Part shown: in pieces, positions 1-7,336 of the stretch
How the letters are laid out: every line of letters starts with the position of its first letter
How positions within the stretch are numbered: position 1 is the stretch's first letter
Assembly (NCBI GenBank): GCA_012719415.1
Contig: JAAYAK010000172.1
Location: 1 to 35,152 of the forward strand
Direction of reading: 5' to 3'
DNA from: Syntrophorhabdus sp.
Lineage (GTDB): Bacteria > Desulfobacterota > Syntrophorhabdia > Syntrophorhabdales > Syntrophorhabdaceae
DNA length: 35,152 bases
Made by a program: the position numbers and the translations under genes
The notes under the pieces: model-generated
Told to the model about the DNA's origin: nothing
Databases searched by the model: none
Seen by the model: only the letters and a program-made list of their open reading frames with translations

Positions 1-197
1 CAAGGGTTCAAGGGTTCAAGGGTTCAAGGGTTCAAGGGTTCAAGGGTTCAAGGGTTCAAGGGTTCAAGGGTTCAAGGGTTCAAGGGAAAGACCGCGAAGG
101 GGGGTCGGCTGTCAAGGGGATTCGCACACCGGCCGAAGGCGCCGGTGCCCTTTCTGTCTTTTACTCTTGAACTTTTGAACTCTTGAACTCTTGAACC
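1..197. repeat. Inverted tandem-repeat element A (8-bp unit), left arm a perfect octamer array
   Basis: Bases 1-80 are ten perfect copies of CAAGGGTT, plus CAAGGG at 81-86; the array may continue beyond the window edge. The opposite arm, 164-197, is four copies of CTCTTGAA (one is CTTTTGAA). Each right-arm unit pairs with a left-arm unit at 7 of 8 positions. Between the arms are an A-rich border (GGGAAAGACC), a hairpin with 7-bp stems CACCGGC at 127-133 and GCCGGTG at 141-147, and a T-rich stretch near 150-162. The right arm ends 6 bp before the cheV stop codon, so cheV transcripts would run through it. The core is clearly related to the element at 3610-3752. Confidence 0.9.
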
Positions 198-203
198 TTA
201 TTT

Positions 204-1163
204 TTATGCTGCCTTCTGTCTCTTCTCCACGAGTTCCTTCATGAAGGACAAAAGGCTGAGGTCCGGTTTTGAGAATTGGCCGTCGGCACCGACGGACTGG
301 CCTTTATGGATGAGCTTGTCCGTTATGAGAGAAGAGAAAAGGATGACGGGAATGTCTTTGAATTCCGCCGACTCCTTGATCCTCTTGCAGAGGTGGTATC
401 CATCCATGCCGGGCATTTCTATGTCCGTGAGAACCACGTCCACGAGTTCCGTCACGGGCACACCTTTCGCGAGGGCCTTGTCTCTGAGGCTCACCAGATG
501 GTTCCACGCCTCCTCGCCGTTGCCCACGGAGTGGACGGTAAAATGCCCGTGTTCCTCCAGGCGGGCCCGCACGTTGTGGCGTATGACGTTGGAATCGTCG
601 GCATGGAGCACTTTGATGGGCCTGTCGAGGCTGAAATCCATCTCTGCCTCCGTGTTCGCCGAAGGGGCCTTCAAAGCCAGTTCCGGATTCAGTTCCGCGA
701 TGGCCTTCTCGAGGTCAAGGAGAAAGACAAGGTTATTCTCAAGCTCGATGACCCCCGTCACGGCATCGCTCACGTTCTCCATGTACCCGTCGAGAGGTTT
801 TATGTCCTGCCAGGTGACGCGGTGTATCCGTGTGACGCCCGACACCATGAAGGCCGTCACGACGTTGTTGAATTCCGTTATGAGGACGTTGCAGGGTTTT
901 GTCTCCACCCTCGTCTTTCCCAGCCAGACGGCGAGGTCTATGAGGACCACCACCTTGTTCCGATGGTTGAAAAGACCCGAAACCATCCCTTTCTTCGAAT
1001 CGGGCGGGTTTATCTTGTTCTTGGGAACGGGAATGATCTCTATGACCTTCGCGACATTGACACCGTAGTAGCCGCGATACCCTTCCTCATCGATATACAG
1101 CTCCAGTATCTCAACCTCATTTGTCCCCGTTTCGAGAAGAATGTTCGACGTCCCCTGGGCCAT
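204..1163 (-). CDS. cheV: CheV-type chemotaxis coupling protein (CheW domain plus response-regulator receiver)
   Basis: The 319-residue product has an N-terminal CheW-like domain (about residues 12-150) and a C-terminal receiver domain (about 175-300). The receiver shows the acidic pair in ADDSN, the phospho-acceptor Asp247 in LTDIEMPG and the conserved lysine in FSKPD. CheV proteins couple chemoreceptors to the CheA kinase, and phosphorylation of the receiver tunes that coupling in the cytoplasm. I chose the ATG at 1163 because AAAGGAGGGG lies just upstream; the longer form beginning at 1205 lacks such a site. No receptor, CheA or CheY gene is nearby, so its array partner is elsewhere or it serves a non-motility pathway. 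The 3' end abuts repeat element A. The family call is firm; the pathway is inferred. Confidence 0.88.
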   Translation of the reverse strand: MAQGTSNILLETGTNEVEILELYIDEEGYRGYYGVNVAKVIEIIPVPKNKINPPDSKKGMVSGLFNHRNKVVVLIDLAVWLGKTRVETKPCNVLITEFNNVVTAFMVSGVTRIHRVTWQDIKPLDGYMENVSDAVTGVIELENNLVFLLDLEKAIAELNPELALKAPSANTEAEMDFSLDRPIKVLHADDSNVIRHNVRARLEEHGHFTVHSVGNGEEAWNHLVSLRDKALAKGVPVTELVDVVLTDIEMPGMDGYHLCKRIKESAEFKDIPVILFSSLITDKLIHKGQSVGADGQFSKPDLSLLSFMKELVEKRQKAA

Positions 1164-1255
1164 AACCCCTCCTTTGGCTCTATCAGCACGGTAATCGGAA
1201 TGCACACATCTGTATTGTTATCGGAGGATATGGGAATAGATTAAGGGGAAGAAAA

Positions 1256-1415
1256 AGCGGCTTGAACCGCTTGAACAGCTTGAGCTGCTTGAACGGGAAA
1301 GACCAAGGTGGGCACAATGAATACAACCCTGCTCGTATACCACCCGGTGCCGGTCCGCGATAGTTCGTTTTCATTCTTCTTAACGCTCAAGCGGTTCAAG
1401 CGGTTCAAGCGGTTT
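1256..1415. repeat. Inverted tandem-repeat element C (9-bp unit)
   Basis: The left arm (1258-1296) has four units of the form CNGCTTGAA with a period of 9, then GGGAAAGACC. The right arm (1384-1414) has units of TTCAAGCGG or CTCAAGCGG, also period 9. The arms are reverse complements and flank about 85 bp. The right arm reaches the ferredoxin stop codon (1416-1418). On the minus strand the far arm is followed by a T-rich run, as in a terminator. Arm sequence is nearly shared with the element at 20902-21070, but the cores differ. Confidence 0.85.
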
Positions 1416-1607
1416 CTACTGTTCTTTCCTTGGAAAAGGTATGTCTATCGCCTTCACCGGGCATTCGGCGGCGCAGAAGCCGCATTCCTCGCAAAGGTCT
1501 TCGTCGATTATGGCCTTGCCTTCCCTGAACAGTATGGCACCGGGAGGACATACCTCCCAGCACGTCGCGCACCCTGTGCATGTTTCCTTGTCGACAACGG
1601 GGATCAT
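1416..1607 (-). CDS. Small 2[4Fe-4S] ferredoxin
   Basis: The 63-residue product has two complete C-x2-C-x2-C-x3-CP cluster motifs: CTGCATCWEVCP near residue 10 and CEECGFCAAECP near residue 39. This is the bacterial-type two-cluster ferredoxin fold, a low-potential cytoplasmic electron carrier. Its ATG shares its A with the TGA of the upstream flavoprotein gene (TGATG at 1607), so the two are translationally coupled. The likely job is to pass electrons to or from that flavoprotein; the direction cannot be told from sequence. The stop codon touches the arm of repeat element C. Length and motifs are typical. Confidence 0.93.
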   Translation of the reverse strand: MIPVVDKETCTGCATCWEVCPPGAILFREGKAIIDEDLCEECGFCAAECPVKAIDIPFPRKEQ

Positions 1608-3544
1608 CAGAGCACCATCCCTAAGCGGTATCCGTCACGGATCGCGTTCAGAAGGCGCCTCGGTTTCTTCGCGTCTCCGATGAAATACACCTCTTTCGCA
1701 AGCGATCCCGCGGTATCTTTCCATACACCTTCTTCCGGGGCCATGAGCGACGTTATGACGCTGTCGGCTTCGACAACCCCCTCGCCCGAGGGCCCCGTGA
1801 CACGCACCCGACCGTCTTCCACGGAGTTGACAACGGTGCGCATCATGAAGCTGACCTTCCGTTTTCTCATGAGGGCCATGTACTGCCAGAAATAGAAGGG
1901 GTTGACATCTCTGCCGGCCTTTCCCGTCTCATCTATGACGGTGATCTCGTATTCACCGCTCCGAAGGAGGTAAACGGCAACACCAAGTCCCACGCCCCCT
2001 GCCCCCATGATGACGACCCTGGGTCCGACCTTCTCTCCCGCCGCCATCACATTGTGAGGCGTCAGGACCCCTTTCGAGACGCCTTTCATGGACGGCCCCG
2101 AGGCCACCACCAGGACGTCGGGCGCCTGTCTGCCGACCATCGCCGGGTCACAGTTGACGCCAGGCCTGATGGAAACGCCCGCCTTGCGGCAGAGCTGCTC
2201 GAGGGTCGCTATCGGTCTCAGAAGCTCCGCCGCGCCGGCATCGACACGGGAAGCTATGAGAATATTGCCGCCCAGCCCGTCGCTCTTCTCGAAGAGCGTT
2301 ACCTCGTGGCCCTTGCGTGCCGCCACCTCGGCGCACTGCAGGCCCGCGGGTCCGCCGCCGACGACGACGACCTTCTTCCTCCTCTCCGCCGGCATGAACC
2401 CGTAATATCCCCAAGCGTCTTCGCCCTCGTGTCCCAGGCTGGGACGGACGGAGCACATGATGGGCTGGTGGTAGTAAAGCCGCGAGAAACAGACGTTGCA
2501 GGCGATGCAGGGGACGATCTCCCCTTCCCTTCCCTCCCTGACCTTGTTCGGAAACTCGGGGTCGGCTATCATGGGCCGGCACATCTCCACGAAGTCTATC
2601 TGTCCGCCGGCGATCGCCTTCTCGGGGATATGGGGGAGGAACTGCCGAAAGGCCATCATGACGGGAACGTCGACGGCCTTCTTCACCGCCTCCGCTATGT
2701 AAAGCCAGTGGCCCATGGGAACGTCCCTCGTGATGACGGACTGAGATGATTCGTGCCATCCCACGGTGACGCTGAGGTAATCCGCCCCGGCGTCCTCGGC
2801 TATCCTGAAGCTTTCGACGCTCTCTTCGAAGGTGTTGCCGCCCCGGTCGTCAAGAAGTTCGTGTCCACAGAGACGGATGCCCACGGGCATGTCGCCCACC
2901 TCGGCCTTCACGCCTTCGATGACCTCAACCATCAGCCGGCACCGCGCCTTCAGGTCCCCGCCGTATTCATCGGTCCTCTTGTTGGTGTAACGTGACAGAA
3001 AGGTGGAGATAAGGTAGCCGACGATACCGGAGAGCTCTATCATATCGAACCCGGCCTGTCTCGCGCGCCGGGCAGCCGCCACGTGGTCCTTGACGGCCTG
3101 TCTTATCTCTTCCTTCGTGATCTCCCGGGGTGGCTTGAAATAGGACAACTTCTGGGGCACAACGGAGGGCATGAGGCAATAATCGAGCTCGATCCCACCC
3201 TCCCTTCCGCAATGGAGTATCTGGATGCTCGAAAGGGCGCCGTTGGCACGGATCACATCGGCTATCCGCGTAAGACCGGGGATGTACCTGTCGTCATTGA
3301 TGGACATCATCCCTTTGAAGCCCTTCCCTTCACCTTTCTTGTCGGGATAGGCTCCCTGGGTCGTCACTATGCCCGCCCCGCCCTTCGCCTGAGCCTCCAT
3401 GTAGGAGACCTCACGGTCGCTCACGTAGCCGTCGCCATACGGGAAGTTCGTCTCCGTGGCCGCGTACTTTATCCTGTTCTTCACGGCCAGTTTGCCGATA
3501 GCACCCTGTTGAAAGATATGCGGATATCGTTCCATGTTCGCCAT
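1607..3544 (-). CDS. Old-yellow-enzyme-family iron-sulfur flavoprotein (2,4-dienoyl-CoA reductase / NADH:flavin oxidoreductase type)
   Basis: The 645-residue product follows the FadH layout. An FMN-binding TIM barrel fills about residues 1-340. Four cluster cysteines follow (C346, C349, C352, C364). An FAD-binding GGGPAG motif sits at 396-401 and a second dinucleotide-binding motif (GAGGVGLG) near 510. Family members reduce activated C=C bonds such as 2,4-dienoyl-CoA, or enoates and aromatic intermediates, moving electrons from NAD(P)H through FAD and 4Fe-4S to FMN. The substrate cannot be assigned here. The overlapping ferredoxin gene suggests ferredoxin is a partner. The start at 3544 has a short AGGACAGG upstream; an ATG three codons later is also possible. 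A promoter-like sequence lies at 3578-3606. Confidence 0.88.
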   Translation of the reverse strand: MANMERYPHIFQQGAIGKLAVKNRIKYAATETNFPYGDGYVSDREVSYMEAQAKGGAGIVTTQGAYPDKKGEGKGFKGMMSINDDRYIPGLTRIADVIRANGALSSIQILHCGREGGIELDYCLMPSVVPQKLSYFKPPREITKEEIRQAVKDHVAAARRARQAGFDMIELSGIVGYLISTFLSRYTNKRTDEYGGDLKARCRLMVEVIEGVKAEVGDMPVGIRLCGHELLDDRGGNTFEESVESFRIAEDAGADYLSVTVGWHESSQSVITRDVPMGHWLYIAEAVKKAVDVPVMMAFRQFLPHIPEKAIAGGQIDFVEMCRPMIADPEFPNKVREGREGEIVPCIACNVCFSRLYYHQPIMCSVRPSLGHEGEDAWGYYGFMPAERRKKVVVVGGGPAGLQCAEVAARKGHEVTLFEKSDGLGGNILIASRVDAGAAELLRPIATLEQLCRKAGVSIRPGVNCDPAMVGRQAPDVLVVASGPSMKGVSKGVLTPHNVMAAGEKVGPRVVIMGAGGVGLGVAVYLLRSGEYEITVIDETGKAGRDVNPFYFWQYMALMRKRKVSFMMRTVVNSVEDGRVRVTGPSGEGVVEADSVITSLMAPEEGVWKDTAGSLAKEVYFIGDAKKPRRLLNAIRDGYRLGMVL

Positions 3545-3577
3545 CCTGTCCTATTCAGAAGTGAAGGAACCTCGAAT

Positions 3578-3606
3578 TGAGTAACACACCGCCAAAAACG
3601 AGTCAA
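3578..3606 (-). promoter_or_regulatory. Possible promoter of the flavoprotein-ferredoxin operon
   Basis: On the minus strand TTGACT (3601-3606) is followed after 17 bp by TACTCA (3578-3583). The -35 is good and the -10 poor. It would give a leader of about 25-30 nt. Confidence 0.35.
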
Positions 3607-3609
3607 GAC

Positions 3610-3752
3610 GGAAAAAAAGAAGGTTCAAGGGTTCAAGGGAAAAACCGCGAAAGGGACTCGGCCGCCAACACAATTCGCACACCGGCCGAAGGCACCGGTG
3701 TTCTTATTGCCTTTCACCCTTGAACTTTTGAACTCTGGAACTCTTGACCCTT
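3610..3752. repeat. Inverted tandem-repeat element B (8-bp unit), homologous to element A
   Basis: The left arm (3622-3639) has two copies of GGTTCAAG. The right arm (3717-3750) has four degenerate CTCTTGAA-type units. The core matches element A closely, including ACCGCGAA, TTCGCACACCGGCCGAAGG and a hairpin of CACCGG (3680-3685) with CCGGTG (3695-3700). On the minus strand the distal arm is followed by TTCTTTTTTT (3610-3621 in complement), as expected of a rho-independent terminator for glgP. The right arm ends 4 bp before the glgP stop codon. Confidence 0.9.
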
Positions 3753-3754
3753 CC

Positions 3755-6211
3755 CTACCGGGTTACCGGTGAGATGTTCCATATGGTGCGGGCGTACTCG
3801 TGGATCGCGCGATCGCTCGAGAACTTGCCTGACCTTGCCACGTTAAGGATCGCCTTACGTGTCCACTCGTCCCTGTCGTTATATGCCCGGGCCACCTCCT
3901 CCTGGCACGCCACGTAGAGGGAATAGTCGGCCAGGACACAATAACGGTCGCCGTCCATAAGGGCCTGCACGATGGGTTGGAACAGGGCCGGCTCTTCAGG
4001 GGAGAAAAATCCTGATTGAAGCTGATGCATCACCTGGGCGAGTTCCTTGTTCTCCTCGATGTATCTTTTCGGGTCGTACTGTTTTCTCAACTCGAAGATC
4101 TCCTCGGCCCGGTGCCCGAAGAGGAAGAAGTTCTCCTCTCCCACTTCCTCCCGTATCTCTATGTTCGCGCCGTCGTATGTGCCTATCGTAAGCGCACCGT
4201 TAAGGGCGAATTTCATGTTCCCCGTACCCGACGCCTCGTAGCCGGCCGTCGATATCTGCTCCGACAGGTCCGCCGCCGGTATGGTGACCTCAGCGATGGT
4301 AACACCGTAGTTCGGAACGAAGACCACCTGGAGCTTGTCCTTCACCAGCGGATGGGCTGCGACTATCTCGGAAACGTTGTGTATGAGCTTGATGATGAGC
4401 TTGCACATGAGGTACCCGGGTGCCGACTTGCCCGAGAAAAGGACAACCCGGGGCACAAAACCCTCCGGCACCCGTCCTTCCTTGAGACGGTTATAGAGGG
4501 TGATGACGTGAAAGACGTTGAGGAGCTGCCTTTTGTATTCGTGAAATCTCTTTACCTGGCAATCGAGGAGAAGATCCGTTTCAAGGGTGAAGTTGAAGAC
4601 CCTTTCCATCGCCCCGCAGAGGCGAAGCTTGTTCTCTTTCTTGACCGCGTTGAAACGGTCCCTGAAAGCGGCGTCCTCCGCCATGGGCTCGATCTTCTTC
4701 AACTCCTCGAGGTCCTGCGTCCACCCGTCGCCAATGGCTTCAGTGATAAGCGAGGTAAGACCGGGGTTCGCGGACAGGAGCCACCGCCTGTGGGTAATGC
4801 CGTTCGTCACGTTCCGGAACTTCTCGGGGTACATGAGGTAGAAATCGTTGAACACGTGGCTCTTCAGGAGCTCGCTGTGCAGACGGGACACCCCGTTCAC
4901 CGCGTGGCTTCCCACGATGGCAAGCCGGGCCATGTTGACCACCTTCCCTCCATCTCCCGTGACGATCCCCATCTGGTAGGCCTTGTCGAACTCCTCGGGA
5001 AAGCGCCGGGCCACCTGGATATGGAACTTCCTGTCCATCTCCTGAATGATCTGGAGGTGGCGGGGAAGCAGGTGCCCGATAAGGTCCTCCGACCACGTTT
5101 CGAGCGCCTCGGGAAGGATGGTGTGGTTCGTGTAGGCAAAGGTCTCCCGCGTCAGCTTGCTCGCGATATCCCAGGTGAGCCCGTGATCGTCGATGAGTAT
5201 CCTCATCATCTCGGGGATCGCGATCGAGGGATGGGTATCGTTGAGCTGGATCGCGACCTTGCTCGGCAGCATGTTCAGATTGCTGTACGCCTTCCCGAAC
5301 CGTCTCATGATGTCGGCAAGGGTGGCCGCCACGAAAAAGTACTGCTGTTTGAGTCTCAGTTCCTTGCCGGCCAGCGACAGGTCGTTGGGGTAAAGGACCT
5401 TCGAGATGTTCTCGCTGTTGTTCTTGTTCTCCACGGCCCTGACATAATCACCGCTATTGAAATAGTCGAAATCGAAATCACGCGTCGACTTCGCCGCCCA
5501 GAGGCGCAGGGTATTCACCGTGTTCGTCCGAAAGCCGGGCACGGGATAATCGTAGGCCATGGCGAGGATCTCGCTCGTGTCGACCCATTCCGTCCTCGCG
5601 GAATGCGTCTCCACCCTCCCGTAGAACCGGACAGGATATATGAGCTCAGGTCGCGGGAACTCCCAGGGGTTGCCATAACGCAACCAGTTGTCCGGCGCTT
5701 CCGCTTGATACCCGTCAACGATCCTCTGTGTGAAGATACCATACTCGTACCTGATCCCGTAGCCATAGGCCGGGTAGTTGAGCGTGGCCATGGAATCCAT
5801 GAAACAGGCCGCCAGCCTCCCGAGCCCGCCATTGCCGAGCCCGGCATCCCACTCGTACTCCAGGGTATCCTCCAGCCTGGTGGCCAATACGTCCATGGCC
5901 TCGCGGTATTCGTCGAGAAGGTCGATGTTGATGAGGTAGTTCTTGAGAAGCCTCCCCATGAGGAACTCCAGGGAAAGGTAATAGAGGCGCTTGGCGTCAT
6001 GCTTGTAATAGCTCTGCTGGCATTCGATCCAGTTCTTGACTATCCGGGCCCTCACGGAAAGGGCCGTTGCCGTGTACTTGTCCCTTTGGGTCGCCGAATA
6101 CATGTCTTTCGACAGGGAATAGGTGAGCTGGTTCGTCAGGATCCTGCGGAAATCATCCACGCCCCGGCCGTCTGGCTTTTTCACGGCAGCCCCATCAGAG
6201 GTTTCATTCAT
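3755..6211 (-). CDS. glgP: Glycogen/starch/maltodextrin phosphorylase
   Basis: The 818-residue product is full length for the GT35 phosphorylase family. It removes terminal glucose from alpha-1,4-glucans with phosphate, giving glucose 1-phosphate, in the cytoplasm. The pyridoxal-phosphate lysine is K667 within GTGNMKFALNGALTIGTYDG, the family signature. Other conserved blocks are GNGGLGRLAACF (active-site glycine loop), QLNDTHP and CQVKRFHEYKRQ. An upstream GGAG sits close to the ATG at 6211. The gene appears monocistronic. The leader carries a 7-bp hairpin at 6231-6252, and the 3' end runs into repeat element B. Glycogen synthesis genes are not in the window, but the dikinase-like protein and GAPDH nearby also belong to glycolytic or storage metabolism. 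Confidence 0.97.
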   Translation of the reverse strand: MNETSDGAAVKKPDGRGVDDFRRILTNQLTYSLSKDMYSATQRDKYTATALSVRARIVKNWIECQQSYYKHDAKRLYYLSLEFLMGRLLKNYLINIDLLDEYREAMDVLATRLEDTLEYEWDAGLGNGGLGRLAACFMDSMATLNYPAYGYGIRYEYGIFTQRIVDGYQAEAPDNWLRYGNPWEFPRPELIYPVRFYGRVETHSARTEWVDTSEILAMAYDYPVPGFRTNTVNTLRLWAAKSTRDFDFDYFNSGDYVRAVENKNNSENISKVLYPNDLSLAGKELRLKQQYFFVAATLADIMRRFGKAYSNLNMLPSKVAIQLNDTHPSIAIPEMMRILIDDHGLTWDIASKLTRETFAYTNHTILPEALETWSEDLIGHLLPRHLQIIQEMDRKFHIQVARRFPEEFDKAYQMGIVTGDGGKVVNMARLAIVGSHAVNGVSRLHSELLKSHVFNDFYLMYPEKFRNVTNGITHRRWLLSANPGLTSLITEAIGDGWTQDLEELKKIEPMAEDAAFRDRFNAVKKENKLRLCGAMERVFNFTLETDLLLDCQVKRFHEYKRQLLNVFHVITLYNRLKEGRVPEGFVPRVVLFSGKSAPGYLMCKLIIKLIHNVSEIVAAHPLVKDKLQVVFVPNYGVTIAEVTIPAADLSEQISTAGYEASGTGNMKFALNGALTIGTYDGANIEIREEVGEENFFLFGHRAEEIFELRKQYDPKRYIEENKELAQVMHQLQSGFFSPEEPALFQPIVQALMDGDRYCVLADYSLYVACQEEVARAYNDRDEWTRKAILNVARSGKFSSDRAIHEYARTIWNISPVTR

Positions 6212-6230
6212 ATGGCATCTCCTTGAATAA

Positions 6231-6252
6231 TACCGGAACCCAGGCTCCGGTA
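6231..6252 (-). promoter_or_regulatory. Hairpin in the glgP leader
   Basis: TACCGGA (6231-6237) and TCCGGTA (6246-6252) form a perfect 7-bp stem with an 8-nt loop, 20 bp upstream of the glgP start and just before its GGAG. It could affect leader stability or ribosome access. No riboswitch class is recognised, and no clear -35/-10 pair was found upstream. The rest of 6212-6391 shows nothing else I can name. Confidence 0.4.
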
Positions 6253-6391
6253 CCTATACTTATCGATATTTACTATGGGTTCTTTAGCTGCGATATTCTG
6301 AAAGGGCCGTGATCGCCCACGGCGGAAGGTCACTCCCCTGACGGTACCGGGCCCCAGGACACTGTCGTCAGCGTTGCCCGGGGCAACCATC

Positions 6392-6721
6392 CTAACGGTC
6401 CAGCATCGATGCCGGCTCGAAAACCTCGCCGAGAGGCCTCACAAAGGTATAGTTCGTGGTCTCGCCCAGCATGGCGTCCCCGACCTCCCTCGTGTTGTTG
6501 GCTATTATGGAAAAAGGCAGGGCCGCAATGGTTGCCGCGAAACCGACTCCCATGCTGGCAATACCGATAGGTCTCAAGAGCACGAGGTCGAAGAACATGG
6601 CCTCCCCCTTGCCCGTCCCCCTCCAGGAACGCTCCTCGGTATCATCCCCGGCAAAGGCGGGAAGAACGAAAAGACCACAGGAAAAGGCAGCGACCAGAAT
6701 AAATATTGCAACTTTTTTCAT
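6392..6721 (-). CDS. Small exported or membrane protein of unknown function
   Basis: The 109-residue product begins with a typical signal peptide: KK at the start, a hydrophobic core to about residue 22 and a probable cut after PAFA. A second hydrophobic stretch (about 50-72, IGIASMGVGFAATIAALPFS) could span or associate with the inner membrane. The rest is polar, ending in a PLGEVFEP-like segment. I do not recognise a named domain. AGGGGG lies before the ATG, and a strong sigma-70-type promoter lies at 6753-6781, so this looks like a real, separately transcribed gene. No repeat element lies at its 3' end. Confidence 0.72.
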   Translation of the reverse strand: MKKVAIFILVAAFSCGLFVLPAFAGDDTEERSWRGTGKGEAMFFDLVLLRPIGIASMGVGFAATIAALPFSIIANNTREVGDAMLGETTNYTFVRPLGEVFEPASMLDR

Positions 6722-6752
6722 ATGTTACCCCCTTTTCTTAAGACCTTTTGTT

Positions 6753-6781
6753 TTTATAGCACAGCATTTAGCCGTTTTCAA
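6753..6781 (-). promoter_or_regulatory. Sigma-70-type promoter of the small exported protein
   Basis: On the minus strand TTGAAA (6776-6781), 17-bp spacer, TATAAA (6753-6758). The predicted leader is about 25 nt and holds the AGGGGG ribosome site. Confidence 0.65.
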
Positions 6782-6831
6782 TAATTTTTTTGTATACATA
6801 TCTAAAGCGGCTTGAATCGCTCGCGGAAGAT

Positions 6832-6973
6832 GTCGCACGTCGCATGTTTCATGCTGTAAGCCAAAAACCCGAAAAGGGCCCGCTCAGGATACCCGCTGTT
6901 TTGTCTTATACCGGAAACCTGAAACTGCCTCTATTCTTTTGCCTGTGACCTGCGACCTGAGACCTGAGACTTG
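6832..6973. repeat. Inverted tandem-repeat element D (7-bp unit) downstream of tRNA-Arg
   Basis: The left arm (6832-6852) has three 7-bp units, GTCGCAC, GTCGCAT and GTTTCAT. The right arm (6942-6973) has four units of the CCTGAGA type (CCTGTGA, CCTGCGA and CCTGAGA twice) followed by CTTG. The right arm ends 11 bp from the 3' end of the tRNA-Arg gene, so the same element type serves an RNA gene as well as protein genes. The left arm is more degraded than in other elements. Confidence 0.7.
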
Positions 6974-6984
6974 TTTCACAGAAA

Positions 6985-7058
6985 TGCCCCCGGCATGACT
7001 CGAACATGCGGCACATGGATTAGGAATCCATTGCTCTATCCACCTGAGCTACGGGGGC
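6985..7058 (-). tRNA. tRNA-Arg (anticodon CCU)
   Basis: A full 74-nt cloverleaf can be folded by eye. The acceptor is GCCCCCG with CGGGGGC and discriminator A; the D arm is GCTC/GAGC; the anticodon stem is ATGGA/TCCAT with loop TTCCTAA, giving anticodon CCT; the T arm is GCATG/CATGC with loop TTCGAGT. CCA is not encoded. It decodes the rare arginine codon AGG. Confidence 0.95.
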
Positions 7059-7159
7059 AAGGTCATTGATTATAAACGCTTCGTGCTTCCTTTTCAACAG
7101 AAACCGTCGTCCGGGGCCTCAAGACGCCGGCAAATGGTTAACCCGAGCCGCTCCTGCCG

Positions 7160-7188
7160 TTGACTTGACCGTAAAATTTTGATATATT
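7160..7188 (+). promoter_or_regulatory. Sigma-70-type promoter of the GAPDH gene
   Basis: TTGACT (7160-7165), 17-bp spacer, TATATT (7183-7188). The start would be near 7195, leaving a leader of about 140 nt before the ATG at 7337. I see no known riboswitch in that leader. The rest of 7059-7336 shows nothing else. Confidence 0.7.
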
Positions 7189-7336
7189 TGAACTTCCAAA
7201 GAGGCATGTACGCCTTTCAGCCGTTTTCGGTCATTCGATGATGCATGCTTCGTACTCAAGATTGGAGAACCCTTTGGCCACATGAACATAAACCCCACAT
7301 CACTCAGGTTCCCCACTACATACAGGAGGTATCACC

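Noticed and set aside
1-86. Repeat array considered as CRISPR or telomere-like repeat
   Set aside because: There are no unique spacers between copies and no cas genes, and similar arms occur at internal intergenic sites, so neither reading fits.
1258-1296. Arm units such as TTGAAC considered as -35 promoter boxes
   Set aside because: They recur at gene 3' ends with no matching -10 boxes and are explained by the repeat structure.
4016-6226. Long plus-strand open frame (736 codons) opposite glgP
   Set aside because: It is a mirror of the GC-rich codon pattern of glgP and has no recognisable domain or ribosome site; glgP is unmistakable on the other strand.
7195-7336. Riboswitch in the 140-nt leader of the GAPDH gene
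   Set aside because: No known class or convincing conserved structure could be recognised by eye.
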